NCBI RefSeq assembly: GCF_000381545.1 | Contig: NZ_KB906683.1 | Span: 1-64,000, forward strand | Direction of reading: 5' to 3' | Source: Rhodonellum psychrophilum GCM71 = DSM 17998 | GTDB lineage: Bacteria; Bacteroidota; Bacteroidia; Cytophagales; Cyclobacteriaceae | DNA: 64,000 nt | Shown: positions 44,801-52,228 of the stretch, piece after piece | Layout of the letters: each line of letters begins with the position of its first letter | Numbering within the stretch: the stretch's first letter is position 1 | Notes under the pieces: generated by a model | Databases searched by the model: none | What the model was told of the DNA's origin: nothing | The model's input: only the letters and a program-made list of their open reading frames with translations | Translations under genes and position numbers: made by a program

Positions 44801-45095
44801 TTTGGACATCGATAACGGACCTGTTTCCTACGACTTGTTCAATAGAGCTATATCCAATAAAGGAAAAAACCAGAACACTTGCGTTTCCCGGTACATTGAG
44901 CGAGTATTTTCCATCGATATCAGCAGCTGTACCTGTGGTGGTTCCTTTTACCAAAACGGTAACCCCGGGTAGCCCCATGCCGAATTCATCCAGGATCGTT
45001 CCTGTGATTGTTTTTTGCGCCAGCACGGTTGCGCTGGAGAGCACTAAGAGCAGCATCAGTACACCTAGCCTTTTGTAAAGTTTTTCCATATACAT
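41835..45095 (-). CDS. susC: SusC/RagA-family TonB-linked outer-membrane transporter
   Basis: 1086 residues. Signal peptide (about 1-26, ...LSSATVLA-QK), then a carboxypeptidase-D regulatory-like beta-sandwich (28-108, GTILDEFGMGLPGVTVLVKG), then the plug with the SusC hallmarks GRVSGLTVITNGQPG, IYVDG-like LYIVDGLPVES, and VLKDAAAASIYGARAANGVI. A 22-strand barrel follows, ending in an aromatic Phe (FGVNLSF). TonB-driven import through the outer membrane, lidded by SusD. An ATG at residue 3 (45089, MEKLYKR) is an equally good start. No anti-sigma/sigma pair is adjacent. Instead a LacI-type palindrome lies 50 bp upstream, suggesting repressor control. Confidence 0.95.
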   Translation of the reverse strand: MYMEKLYKRLGVLMLLLVLSSATVLAQKTITGTILDEFGMGLPGVTVLVKGTTTGTAADIDGKYSLNVPGNASVLVFSFIGYSSIEQVVGNRSVIDVQMSPDERTLSEMIVTGYTIDSRRETTGAISTVSPRDLQVVPTGNVEQTLQGRVSGLTVITNGQPGTASQVRVRGFGAFGGNQPLYIVDGLPVESTDFLNPDDIESTTVLKDAAAASIYGARAANGVIIYTTKRGKKGAQKLRVDYNGMTGFTTPGKGLDMMNPADFAEYTWLAETNQARISGRPPAYSNRHFGTGNTPVLPYYLAVGGQTGVLNPLNQQQIEEQRALYNIDPSKGPVHQLVRAATGEGTDWYSEITRNAPIQRHSLGFYGGSETSRFFIGLGVQEQAGIQIGNNFKRYSLRANSEHDVTKKLRIGQNFQATYRQVLGQQGGAGGAGVARDENTILSAFRMPSIIPVRDEFGGYAGTNVGEFNNPRNPVAEREGQLDNRSFNANGFGNLYAEYDIIDNLTFRTSIGGQYNNSYFWNYSRRQYENSENNSAFGYGEGSGFSFGWTFTNTMQYKKTFGLHSLDVLIGQEALNTGVGRNISAIGQDPFSKDPNFINISNLPVSTRQVNSNQFLGVNFLSYFSRVNYSYNDKYILSGVIRRDGSSRFGANTRFGVFPAFSAAWRVSSEGFLASANWLDDLKIRGGWGQMGNSNNVNPFNQFSLYGNSLGSASYDINGSNSNAVIGIMRTRLGNPDAQWETAVTKNIGFDGTAFGGRLDVIVDLWQKDTKDLLFQVPVPATAGVNAIAPSVNIGQMLNRGLDLQVITRGNLSSEFTYEVNVIGSFLKNEIVFLSDGLEFITSPESNPGFRGIQPIRNQINRPLSSFFGYQVEGLFSSDEDVSRSPTQDGAAPGRFKFQDVDGDGVITPEDRVWLGSPIPKFTGGVTLTVGYKNFDLSAYVYASVGNKIWNQSRWFTDFYQTFEGAAISNRLKDAWTPQNLNATIPQVEKTANFSTSTVGSSFYVEDGSYMRLQNLTLGYTMPRELLQKWRLENLRVFAGANNLFTITGYSGLDPAVGGDADLTFGIDVGNYPVTRGYTFGVNLSF

Positions 45096-45702
45096 AGATT
45101 GATTGGGTATTAATTATTAATTGATATATTAGTTTGAAATGAATGCAAACGTTTGCGTGAATTAATAAAACAATTAGAAGTGTATTGAAGGCGTGTTGAT
45201 GAAAATTTCCTTGCGAACCTTTTTCCAATTGTACCTGAGCAGAGGTTCTCTGCCTGCACATTCTTCTTGATACAAGGATCAAAAAGCCATTAAAATTGTG
45301 CTAAAACGATTTTGCTTTGCTAACTAAAAGTAAATTTGATTTTCATAGGCTTGAGATTTTGGGGTTTGTTATTTTTATTAAAATTAAAAGGCAAATAATG
45401 ACCAAAACTAACATTTACAAAACATGACCTTCATTTTATTTGGCATAATGGCAGCAGCTGTAAGTTTTAATTGCGCTTTTAAACATATCAACATCTAATT
45501 TAATGGAATAAAAATGAATACAAAAATTTATCGTGAAAAAATACTTTTTAAATTTTTTTAACAAAGCCCCTCTTGAATAATGAAGCTTTTTAAATTACTT
45601 CATTATCTTTTGAAAATCCCAAAATTCTAATAGGTAAGTCCCTCATTTTGAATCAAAATGGCAAAAATGTTTAATAAAGTTTTGGGTAAAAGTTTCGTCG
45701 AA
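45096..45702. other. Intergenic regulatory gap upstream of susC, about 600 bp
   Basis: AT-rich gap after the TPR gene and before susC, both on the minus strand. It contains the 12-bp palindrome at 45145-45156 and a possible minus-strand -7 element TAGTTTTG (45410-45403), which would give a leader of about 300 nt. The -33 box is unclear. No hairpin terminator of the TPR gene was identified. Confidence 0.5.
45145..45156. promoter_or_regulatory. LacI/GalR-family operator-like palindrome
   Basis: GCAAACGTTTGC is a perfect 12-bp dyad with the central CG typical of LacI/GalR/CcpA-type operators (AAACGTTT core). It lies 50 bp upstream of the susC ATG, placed to control susCD. No LacI-family regulator is encoded in this window. 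Confidence 0.65.
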
Positions 45703-47496
45703 TTATTTAAAAATATTTCTGAATTCTTGCTTATTGACATAAGCTTTAAATGACACATCCCTAAGTGCTCGGGCTTTTAAGAATTCACTTCGTTTCACCG
45801 CTTTTTCAAGATTTTCATACAAGGCCTGCTCATCTCCCGTACTCGCAGCGACCAATGCCAAACCATAAAATCCGTAGCCATACTCCCTGTTGAATTGGAC
45901 GCTTTCCTCAAAGGACTCCAAGGCCTGCCTCAGTTCATCAGATAGCAGGTGGGCCAATCCCTTGTTGAACAAATTCACCTCATTTTCCGGTGCCCGGTTC
46001 AGGCGAATCGTTGCCAACTTGTAATCTCCGTTGACAATATCAATGGCTCCCCTCAAGCCTTCATTAAACCGCAGGAACTCATCATTCTCATTCCGCTCCA
46101 ATGTGGAGGCCTCCGAAATGGCAACATAGGCCTCAAAGTAATCCCCCCTTAGCAAATATGCCTGCCCCAAGTTGTGCATGGAAATGGCAGTGGTCTTCAG
46201 TTTATTGGACTGACGGATCATGTCAATGGCTTTGCTGATCAGTATATTTCGCTCCTTCAGATCCAACTCCCTATGGGCCTGATTGAGGTAAACCACCGCT
46301 AAATTATTATATCCAAGTTCTGAATTGTAAAGCTCGACGAGTTTGAGATAAATCGCTTCCTTTTCATTCAACCTGACGGCCTTCTGTCCGGCGTAGGCCA
46401 GATTTTCTTTCGTAATGTTGTCCAGAGAATTCCCTTCTTGGATTAGCTTAAAAATATTCGCTGAAATCTCCGGATCCGAAAGCCTGGAATTCTGGAAAGT
46501 TACGGTGATTTTGGCTGCCCGAAGTTTGGGAAACAATTCACGAGACACCTTATTATAGGAGGACAATTTTCGCATCTCGGCCAACTGCTCTTCAAAAGAC
46601 CTTTTGCTTAGAATCACATCGTAATAAGCCTCTTTTTGGCTATCAGAAATCCCCTTGTAATCACTCAGGAGTATCCGGAAATCAAACCAGTCATTTTTTC
46701 GAGCCGATGTTCGCACAGGTGTGTTTTTATTGACCAACATCGAATTTAAATTTGCCTGTACTGCCTTGGCTCTATTTTCAGCCAAATAGCGATCCCTAAT
46801 CTCTTGCGGCTCTGCCGTCGCCAAACCCGTCACCAAAATCTGGGAAATCACTTTACCTGGAACTTCCAAAGTCACCACGTTTTTCCCAGCCGAATTCTGA
46901 AAACCCCTTCCGGAGAGCTTGGAATTTCCAAGGGCAAAAGGAACCCAAAATTCCTGGGTTTCCACTCTTGTCCTGTCCGAAAAATCAGTTTGCATGTACA
47001 CTCCAATATTAGGTATGGGTTCATCCGGAGTGATTTGCCCGATTCTGGCAAGCAGTGCTGTCGTCACCAACCCTGTTGCCATTTCCTTTTGAGGAATGCT
47101 TTTGGCTTTGGATTTTTCCTGGACGATTCCCTTCAAAACCAATTTCCCGGAATCCATTCCCTCCAAATAGGGGAAAATATATTGACCGGATATCTTGGCT
47201 TCTGAACTGACTCTATTGAACGTTCCATCGAAGGCAACCAACTCGCCCAATCGCAAAGCCCCTTCACCATAAACATACTCCGGGTAAAGTATTATTTTCC
47301 GATCCTTCTTCAAAAATTCCAATGGAATGGCTCCTTCCATTGTAAATCTCACCGAATCTTGGTGCAAACTCAAAATTTCGGGCTTCACGGATAAACCACT
47401 CAAAATGGTGTTGTATTTCCCGATTTTTGGACTGCAGGAAATCATGATGCCTGAAAAAATAAGGAATAATAGAAAATTTGGATTGAATTTAGACAT
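45703..47496 (-). CDS. TPR lipoprotein with an OmpA-like segment
   Basis: 597 residues. Lipoprotein signal MSKFNPNFLLFLIFSGIMIS with Cys21. A beta-rich N-terminal part (about 30-215) is followed by an OmpA-C-like segment (219-250: LVTGLATAEPQEI...LAENRAKAVQANL, echoing peptidoglycan-binding OmpA motifs). C-terminal TPR/SEL-type helical repeats occupy about 395-590 (LGYNNLAVVYLNQAHRELD, TAISMHNLGQAYLLRGDYFE, GFYGLALVAASTGDEQALY). It probably sits in the envelope and binds peptidoglycan or partner proteins; the function is not known. It is monocistronic and divergent from the PspC-like gene. Confidence 0.78.
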   Translation of the reverse strand: MSKFNPNFLLFLIFSGIMISCSPKIGKYNTILSGLSVKPEILSLHQDSVRFTMEGAIPLEFLKKDRKIILYPEYVYGEGALRLGELVAFDGTFNRVSSEAKISGQYIFPYLEGMDSGKLVLKGIVQEKSKAKSIPQKEMATGLVTTALLARIGQITPDEPIPNIGVYMQTDFSDRTRVETQEFWVPFALGNSKLSGRGFQNSAGKNVVTLEVPGKVISQILVTGLATAEPQEIRDRYLAENRAKAVQANLNSMLVNKNTPVRTSARKNDWFDFRILLSDYKGISDSQKEAYYDVILSKRSFEEQLAEMRKLSSYNKVSRELFPKLRAAKITVTFQNSRLSDPEISANIFKLIQEGNSLDNITKENLAYAGQKAVRLNEKEAIYLKLVELYNSELGYNNLAVVYLNQAHRELDLKERNILISKAIDMIRQSNKLKTTAISMHNLGQAYLLRGDYFEAYVAISEASTLERNENDEFLRFNEGLRGAIDIVNGDYKLATIRLNRAPENEVNLFNKGLAHLLSDELRQALESFEESVQFNREYGYGFYGLALVAASTGDEQALYENLEKAVKRSEFLKARALRDVSFKAYVNKQEFRNIFK

Positions 47497-47574
47497 CTGG
47501 CACTAAAATGGTTTATGAGAATTATTGAAAATATTTTATTACTTTTAGATGAACTTACTTGCTACTGACTAATT

Positions 47575-47793
47575 ATGAACAAATTAAAGCATTTTTTTGA
47601 AGAAAGAGCATTTGGAGTCTGTTCCAAACTTGGAGAAAAATTCCATTTCCCCATCGATAGCATTCGTTTGTTTTTCATATACAGCTCTTTTATCACCATG
47701 GGTTCACCCGTTATCGTTTATGTCTCCATGGCCATGATGATGAAAATCAGGAAATACCTCAGGAAAATGAACAATCCCGTATTGTTTGACTAA
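47575..47793 (+). CDS. PspC-domain small membrane protein
   Basis: 72 residues with a PspC-like domain: a short N-terminal arm (FFEERAFGVCSKLGEKFHF), then one to two hydrophobic segments (about 27-55). PspC proteins act in envelope stress responses in E. coli. In Bacteroidota short stand-alone PspC proteins are common and uncharacterised. Its TAA (47791-47793) overlaps the stop of the convergent glycosyltransferase gene by four bases, so the two genes are packed tail to tail with no terminator. Confidence 0.82.
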   Translation: MNKLKHFFEERAFGVCSKLGEKFHFPIDSIRLFFIYSSFITMGSPVIVYVSMAMMMKIRKYLRKMNNPVLFD

Positions 47794-48794
47794 ATATCAG
47801 CGTATATTTTTCTACCTTTTATATAGTAGGTCCAAAGTATGGATTTGATCTTTTTCTCTTGATCCTCATTTGACAAATCCGGTGCCAAAACCAAGGGTTT
47901 TTTCTTTGATTTCAATCGAAAAAAATCCTGGTGTGCACGGAAGACGGATAGGGCATGACTTGGATTTCCCCTCAGGAAGAAAACAAAGGCTGCCAACAGG
48001 TCCAATAAAACCCTGCACAAGTACCTAAAAATGAATTTTTCTTGAGGAAGATTATTGTGCAACATCAACAAACTATTCCTGAAATTCAGGAAGGTTTTCT
48101 GTGGACTTGATTTGTCCAATGTGGCCCCGCCGACATGCTTGACCTCCACACCTCCATGATAATAAATATCCTTGCCCAAGAGTCTCCATTTCCAACAAAG
48201 ATCTATTTCTTCCATGTGGGCAAAAAAGCGATCATCAAAACCGCCTGTACCGTAAAAATCTTCTGCCCGCACCACCATACAGGCACCTGAGGCCCAGTCT
48301 ACTGGAATGATGTCGTCATATTGACCCTTGTCCAATTCCAAGGTCTCGAAAATCCTCCCCCTACAAAATGGATAACCTAAGCTGTCCAAAAAACCTCCCC
48401 CAGCACCTGCATGATCGAAATATTGAGGATTGGTATAGGAAAGAATTTTGGGTTGGACCGCTGCAACATGTGGATGATCCGAGATCCATTCAATCAGGGT
48501 TCTGTCCCAGTGGGGAGTGACCTCTACATCGGAATTCAGCAAAATATAATAGGCAAACTTACCCTTTATTTTCTCCAAAGCCCGGTTATATCCACCGGCA
48601 AAGCCGTGATTTTGGGTTAGGGCCAAAATCTGGACTTCAGGATGGTTCGTTCTCAAAAAATCTATCGAATCATCCTGACTGGCGTTGTCAGCCACGAAAA
48701 TCGAGAATGAGGAATGCTGGATTACAATGGGAAGGAACTGCCGAAGCATTTCCTTCCCATTGTAATTCAGGATGACAATAGCACAATGCTCCAT
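47790..48794 (-). CDS. Glycosyltransferase family 2 (rhamnosyltransferase-like)
   Basis: 334 residues, GT-A fold: AIVILNYNGKEMLRQFLP opens the nucleotide-sugar-binding domain. DNASQDDS and QNHGFAGGYNRAL follow, then the metal-binding LNSDVEVTPHWD, and ASGACMVVRAEDFYGTGGFD and FAHMEEIDLCWKWR acceptor-side motifs. There is a moderately hydrophobic C-terminal stretch (DLLAAFVFFLRGN), perhaps membrane-associated. It is similar to GT2 enzymes that extend surface polysaccharides, with the sugar unknown. Its ATG overlaps the ybaB stop by one base, so it is coupled to ybaB. Confidence 0.92.
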   Translation of the reverse strand: MEHCAIVILNYNGKEMLRQFLPIVIQHSSFSIFVADNASQDDSIDFLRTNHPEVQILALTQNHGFAGGYNRALEKIKGKFAYYILLNSDVEVTPHWDRTLIEWISDHPHVAAVQPKILSYTNPQYFDHAGAGGGFLDSLGYPFCRGRIFETLELDKGQYDDIIPVDWASGACMVVRAEDFYGTGGFDDRFFAHMEEIDLCWKWRLLGKDIYYHGGVEVKHVGGATLDKSSPQKTFLNFRNSLLMLHNNLPQEKFIFRYLCRVLLDLLAAFVFFLRGNPSHALSVFRAHQDFFRLKSKKKPLVLAPDLSNEDQEKKIKSILWTYYIKGRKIYADI

Positions 48795-49126
48795 CAGAAC
48801 ATATTACCGAGATCCATTCCTGGAATATTGGGCATCATGCCTTCTGTGGCAGATTTCATTTCTTCTTTGATTTTGACATCAATGGCCTCAAAAGCCTTGT
48901 TTGTCGCCGCTACGGTAAGGTCACGCAACATCTCTTTATCGGCCAAATTGATAAGGGAATCATCCATATGAATGGAAATAACCCTTCTTTCGCCATTTAC
49001 GAAAACTTTAACCATGCCGGCTCCAGCTTCCCCTTCGGCGGTCAAATGGACCAACTTTGCCTGCGTTTCTTTGATCTTGGCTTGGGCTTCCTTGACCTTG
49101 TTCATGATGTTCATAAAATCAAACAT
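48794..49126 (-). CDS. YbaB/EbfC-family nucleoid-associated protein
   Basis: 110 residues with the YbaB pattern: helical N-terminus (MNIMNKVKEAQAKIKETQAKL), then a beta-sheet with EGEAGAGMVKVFVNGERRVIS, and a helical C-terminus with DLTVAATNKAFEAIDVKIKEEM. Dimeric DNA-binding protein that coats chromosomal DNA. It is often linked to recR/dnaX in other phyla, here linked to a glycosyltransferase by a one-base overlap. The ATG at residue 5 is an alternative start. Confidence 0.93.
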   Translation of the reverse strand: MFDFMNIMNKVKEAQAKIKETQAKLVHLTAEGEAGAGMVKVFVNGERRVISIHMDDSLINLADKEMLRDLTVAATNKAFEAIDVKIKEEMKSATEGMMPNIPGMDLGNMF

Positions 49127-49147
49127 ATTTCCTTATTTTAATTTGTT

Positions 49148-49155
49148 CAAATATA
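49148..49155 (-). promoter_or_regulatory. -7 element upstream of ybaB
   Basis: TATATTTG on the minus strand matches TAnnTTTG, 21 nt before the ybaB ATG. No well-spaced -33 box was found. Confidence 0.5.
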
Positions 49156-49228
49156 ATCTTTTTGAAATCAGTGAAAAAAATTTTCAACAAATTTTTATAC
49201 TGTTGAAACGCATTTAAATAAAATTTAT

Positions 49229-49268
49229 TTTTGTGTATGATTATTTTTAAAAATTATCATACACAAAA
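49229..49268. promoter_or_regulatory. 40-bp near-perfect palindrome in a divergent promoter gap
   Basis: Two 20-nt arms, TTTTGTGTATGATTATTTTT and AAAAATTATCATACACAAAA, meet without a loop and differ from exact complementarity at one position. It lies between ybaB (minus) and the gene at 49337 (plus). A plus-strand TATTTTTG (49226-49233) overlaps its left edge. Confidence 0.55.
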
Positions 49269-49336
49269 CACAACTTTTTTAGTATATTAACGGTATATGA
49301 ATTCATTGTCCAACAAATTTATAAAGAGCATAAGCC

Positions 49337-49618
49337 ATGAAACCCATTGAAAAAATTGAGAAAGAAAATATCTGGAATATAAAATTTTCCAAAAAAGAGG
49401 TCTTGTTGGACAAGGACGACATCAAAAAACGATGGGTGGACCTTTATCGGGCACAAGCTTTGGGAAATCTTCTCCAAAACAAGGTAAACCTCACCTTCGA
49501 ATCCGACAATGAAAGTATCTATCAGGTGTACACGACAGTTTGGGCGGTGGGTCAAGATTTCATCACCTTAAAAGGAGGCGTTTATCTCCCCGTCAATTCA
49601 ATCTTGGAGGTAAATTGA
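49337..49618 (+). CDS. Conserved-looking small protein, unknown function
   Basis: 93 residues, charged N-terminal half (IEKIEKENIWNIKFSKKEVL, DKDDIKKRWVDLYRAQALGN) and a beta-rich C-terminal half (VYTTVWAVGQDFITLKGGVY) ending with IPV-like VNSILEVN. There is no signal peptide or membrane helix. The clear start, terminator at 49681 and compositional agreement with neighbours support a real gene. It is perhaps a cytoplasmic small-fold protein. The 40-bp palindrome lies about 70 bp upstream of its start. Confidence 0.72.
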   Translation: MKPIEKIEKENIWNIKFSKKEVLLDKDDIKKRWVDLYRAQALGNLLQNKVNLTFESDNESIYQVYTTVWAVGQDFITLKGGVYLPVNSILEVN

Positions 49619-49680
49619 AAACTCGATCCCTTCGAAAACGAAACGCTATCCAAAGGGAAATGCTCACCAAAAACCATTAA

Positions 49681-49714
49681 AAAAACCCTGAAGAATGCAT
49701 TCTTCAGGGTTTTT
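49681..49714. terminator. Bidirectional terminator (49337 gene/hisS)
   Basis: Perfectly self-complementary 34 nt: AAAAACCCTGAAGAA and TTCTTCAGGGTTTTT around TGCA. It lies between convergent genes. Confidence 0.92.
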
Positions 49715-49737
49715 TAATTCCAAGGGTCATATTATCA

Positions 49738-51105
49738 TCATTGAATTTGCGCCAAAGCATCTGCGAGGGAAAGGGATTCTTGATGGCCTGTTTCCAAGTT
49801 TTTCAAACTCACTTTGCCACCTGCCAATTCGTCCGCTCCAAGGATGATCACGAATGGGATTTGCTTTTTGTCCGCGTAGGTGAATTGCTTCTTGATTTTG
49901 CCGAGTTCGGGGTATATCTCGGAGGAAATACCATTATCCCGCAAAGCTTTTAGCACCGTCAATCCATACTTCTGGCCTTCTTCATCAAAATGTGTGATCA
50001 ACACCTTAGTTTCATTCAATTGTCCCTGTGGGAAAATATCCAACTCCTCCATCACGTCATAAATCCTGTCGACACCGAATGAAAAACCAACACCCGAAAC
50101 ACCTTCCAATCCAAAAATCCCAGTCAGATTATCATATCTGCCTCCCCCACCGACAGAACCGATGGAGACATTGTTTACTTTCACTTCGAAAATCGCTCCT
50201 GTATAATATGACAACCCTCGTGCCAATACAACATCAAAATCCACATGGGATTGATCTTCTCCATAAGATTGGAGGAATTCAAAAACCTCCTCCAATTCCA
50301 CAATGCCTTGACGGCCAACTTCCGAAGTGGATAGAAAACCTTTCAAAAAATCCAATTTATCGAGATTGGATTTCTCAAGGTGGATGATTGGATTGAGTTT
50401 TTCTATCGCATCTTTAGAAAAATCCCTTTGGGCCAATTCTTCCTTCACTTTTTCCCAACCGATTTTATCCAACTTATCAATGGCCACACAGAGTGCGGAT
50501 TCCCTTCCGGGTTCACCGATCACATCGGCCAATCCCGTGAGGATTTTTCTGTTGTTGATCTTTATGGAGTAATCCTTGATGTCGAGCTTTGAAAACACTC
50601 TTTTGATCATCAGGAGAATCTCCAGTTCACAGATCAAGCTATCGGTCCCGACGACATCTGCGTCACATTGGTAAAACTCTCTGTAGCGCCCCTTTTGTGG
50701 TCTATCCGCTCTCCAAACCGGCTGTACTTGAAAGCGTTTGAAGGGAAGCGTAATGTCATTTCTGTTCATGACCACATACCGCGCAAAAGGGACAGTCAGG
50801 TCATACCTTAAGCCCTTTTCGGCAACCTTTGGAAGGGTCTTACCCGCCCCAGATGCCAAGTCCTCTGCGGACACATCCTTCAAAAAATCCCCGCTGTTGA
50901 GGATTTTGAAAATCAGTTGGTCTCCCTCATCCCCATATTTCCCTGTCAGCGTGGACAGGTTCTCCATTGTGGGTGTTTCCAATTGCTGAAAACCAAAAAG
51001 CCTGAAGGATTCCTTTATTGTATCAAAAATGAAATTCCTCCTCCCCATCTGCATTGGATTGAAGTCTCTGGTACCTTTGGGTAAACTTGGTTTCTGAACA
51101 GCCAT
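49738..51105 (-). CDS. hisS: Histidyl-tRNA synthetase
   Basis: 455 residues from ATG 51105 (MAVQKPSLPKGTRDF). Class II aaRS: motif 1 region, motif 2 FKRFQVQPVWRADRPQKGRY, the His-specific ARGLSYYTG and GGGGRYDNL, and motif 3 GFSFGVDRIYDVME. A C-terminal anticodon-binding domain follows (about 360-455). An upstream in-frame ATG (51321) would add 72 residues of alien sequence rich in Phe and Cys; it is rejected because a TACCTTTG -7 element sits 18 nt before 51105, inside that extension. It ends at a perfect bidirectional hairpin. Confidence 0.97.
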   Translation of the reverse strand: MAVQKPSLPKGTRDFNPMQMGRRNFIFDTIKESFRLFGFQQLETPTMENLSTLTGKYGDEGDQLIFKILNSGDFLKDVSAEDLASGAGKTLPKVAEKGLRYDLTVPFARYVVMNRNDITLPFKRFQVQPVWRADRPQKGRYREFYQCDADVVGTDSLICELEILLMIKRVFSKLDIKDYSIKINNRKILTGLADVIGEPGRESALCVAIDKLDKIGWEKVKEELAQRDFSKDAIEKLNPIIHLEKSNLDKLDFLKGFLSTSEVGRQGIVELEEVFEFLQSYGEDQSHVDFDVVLARGLSYYTGAIFEVKVNNVSIGSVGGGGRYDNLTGIFGLEGVSGVGFSFGVDRIYDVMEELDIFPQGQLNETKVLITHFDEEGQKYGLTVLKALRDNGISSEIYPELGKIKKQFTYADKKQIPFVIILGADELAGGKVSLKNLETGHQESLSLADALAQIQ

Positions 51106-51122
51106 TTTTTTAGAATTTTGGG

Positions 51123-51130
51123 CAAAGGTA
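51123..51130 (-). promoter_or_regulatory. -7 element of hisS
   Basis: TACCTTTG on the minus strand matches TAnnTTTG and lies 18 nt before the hisS ATG at 51105, which fixes the start. It is identical to the prs -7 element. Confidence 0.65.
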
Positions 51131-51386
51131 AAAAAATATAAAGATATTTGAATGGGACAAAGCTGCAGAGAGAGATTAAAAAAAGAAAACTTTGGGAAGT
51201 GTGCCAAAACAAAAAAACGCAATCTCGAAATATTCTGAATGTAAAAAGCTTCGCAATTGAAACAAAATTGCGCTGGGCAAGGCCTGTTGTGGAAATCAAT
51301 GTATTTTATCCAAGCTCTCACAAATAGAAATCCAACCTATTCATTAAAAATTTAGCGCTATATACGGTTATTTTGAAATATTGTGT

Positions 51387-51394
51387 TACTTTTG
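51387..51394 (+). promoter_or_regulatory. -7 element of the 47-residue protein gene
   Basis: TACTTTTG matches TAnnTTTG, 36 nt before the ATG at 51430. The following GCGG makes a plausible transcription start. Confidence 0.55.
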
Positions 51395-51429
51395 CGGTTC
51401 ATTTTGGCATAACATAAACAGATAAAACA

Positions 51430-51573
51430 ATGGCTGTTACTACATTAAAGAGAAAATTAAAAAGAAAGCGACTAAAGCAAACGACAAGGGTTATCAAGAT
51501 CAAACAATTGAGTGCCAAGCCGGTAATCAAAAATGTGGATGTTGAAGAATTGAAAAAGAGCTTTGAAAAATAA
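51430..51573 (+). CDS. 47-residue highly basic protein
   Basis: A short gene between hisS and the phosphoesterase: MAVTTLKRKLKRKRLKQTTR, then VIKIKQLSAKPVIKNVDVEE and LKKSFEK. The N-terminal half is dense in Lys/Arg, like ribosome-associated or nucleic-acid-binding small proteins. The second half carries a PVIKNVDVE segment that I believe recurs in short Bacteroidota hypothetical proteins (recalled, not checked). Support comes from a good TACTTTTG -7 element 36 nt upstream and a terminator 26 nt downstream, which makes it a compact monocistronic unit. No function is assigned. Confidence 0.78.
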   Translation: MAVTTLKRKLKRKRLKQTTRVIKIKQLSAKPVIKNVDVEELKKSFEK

Positions 51574-51598
51574 TCACCGTTTCTTTCCAAAGATATAA

Positions 51599-51635
51599 GA
51601 AGGGCAGCGATCAGATCGATGCCCTTTTTATTTTG
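51599..51635 (+). terminator. Terminator after the 47-residue protein
   Basis: AAGGGCA-GCGAT...ATCGA-TGCCCTTT stem followed by TTTATTTT. It may also serve the convergent phosphoesterase gene, whose stop is at 51639. Confidence 0.78.
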
Positions 51636-51638
51636 ACT

Positions 51639-52139
51639 TTATTTCCCCCTTTTCCCCAGCTCCACTACCCGCAGGTTTTGGATTTTCCCTTTTTCAACTT
51701 CGAAGATCAGCAGGGTCCGCATTAAATGAAATCCATGCTGCCCGACCGCCCCTGGGTTCATGTAGAGACAATCCAGCTCTTTGTCAAACACCACCTTACA
51801 AATATGTGAATGGCCGCAAACGAAGACCTTTGCTTGGGAATGCCTTAATTTTTCCTTGATGCCATTGGCGTAGCGGGGAGGAGTTCCCCCGATGTGGATC
51901 ATCAGAACCTTTAAGCCATCGACTTCAAACAACAATTCTTCCGGATATTGCTGCCTTGCTTCTAGGTCATCAATGTTACCCGTGATGATCCGATACTGCT
52001 TTTCCTTGGGCAGCCGGTCCAAGATGGAAATATCTCCTATATCACCAGCATGCCAGATTTCATCCACAGTCTCCAAATGATGAAGGATACGTTCATCCAA
52101 AAAACTATGGGTATCTGAGATCAATCCTATTTTTATCAA
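51639..52139 (-). CDS. YfcE/MJ0936-type metallophosphoesterase
   Basis: 166 residues, calcineurin-like fold with the five metal motifs: GLISDTHSF (Asp, His), HAGDIGD (Asp), TGNIDD (Asn), the HIGG motif (His), and GHSHICK (His-x-His). The stand-alone small size is typical of YfcE phosphodiesterases, which cleave phosphodiesters such as bis-pNPP in vitro. Natural substrate unknown. NPGAVGQHG completes the fold. Divergent from the rhodanese gene. Confidence 0.92.
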   Translation of the reverse strand: MIKIGLISDTHSFLDERILHHLETVDEIWHAGDIGDISILDRLPKEKQYRIITGNIDDLEARQQYPEELLFEVDGLKVLMIHIGGTPPRYANGIKEKLRHSQAKVFVCGHSHICKVVFDKELDCLYMNPGAVGQHGFHLMRTLLIFEVEKGKIQNLRVVELGKRGK

Positions 52140-52228
52140 TTTTCGAGGGGTTTTGAATTATTTAAATCGGTAAATTTGTCACCAAAGAAAAATATTAATT
52201 ATCCATTCACAAAAAAAAATAATACGTG

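Noticed and set aside
51106-51321. N-terminal extension of hisS
   Set aside because: The added 72 residues are unlike any HisRS N-terminus, and a TACCTTTG -7 element at 51123-51130 lies inside them.
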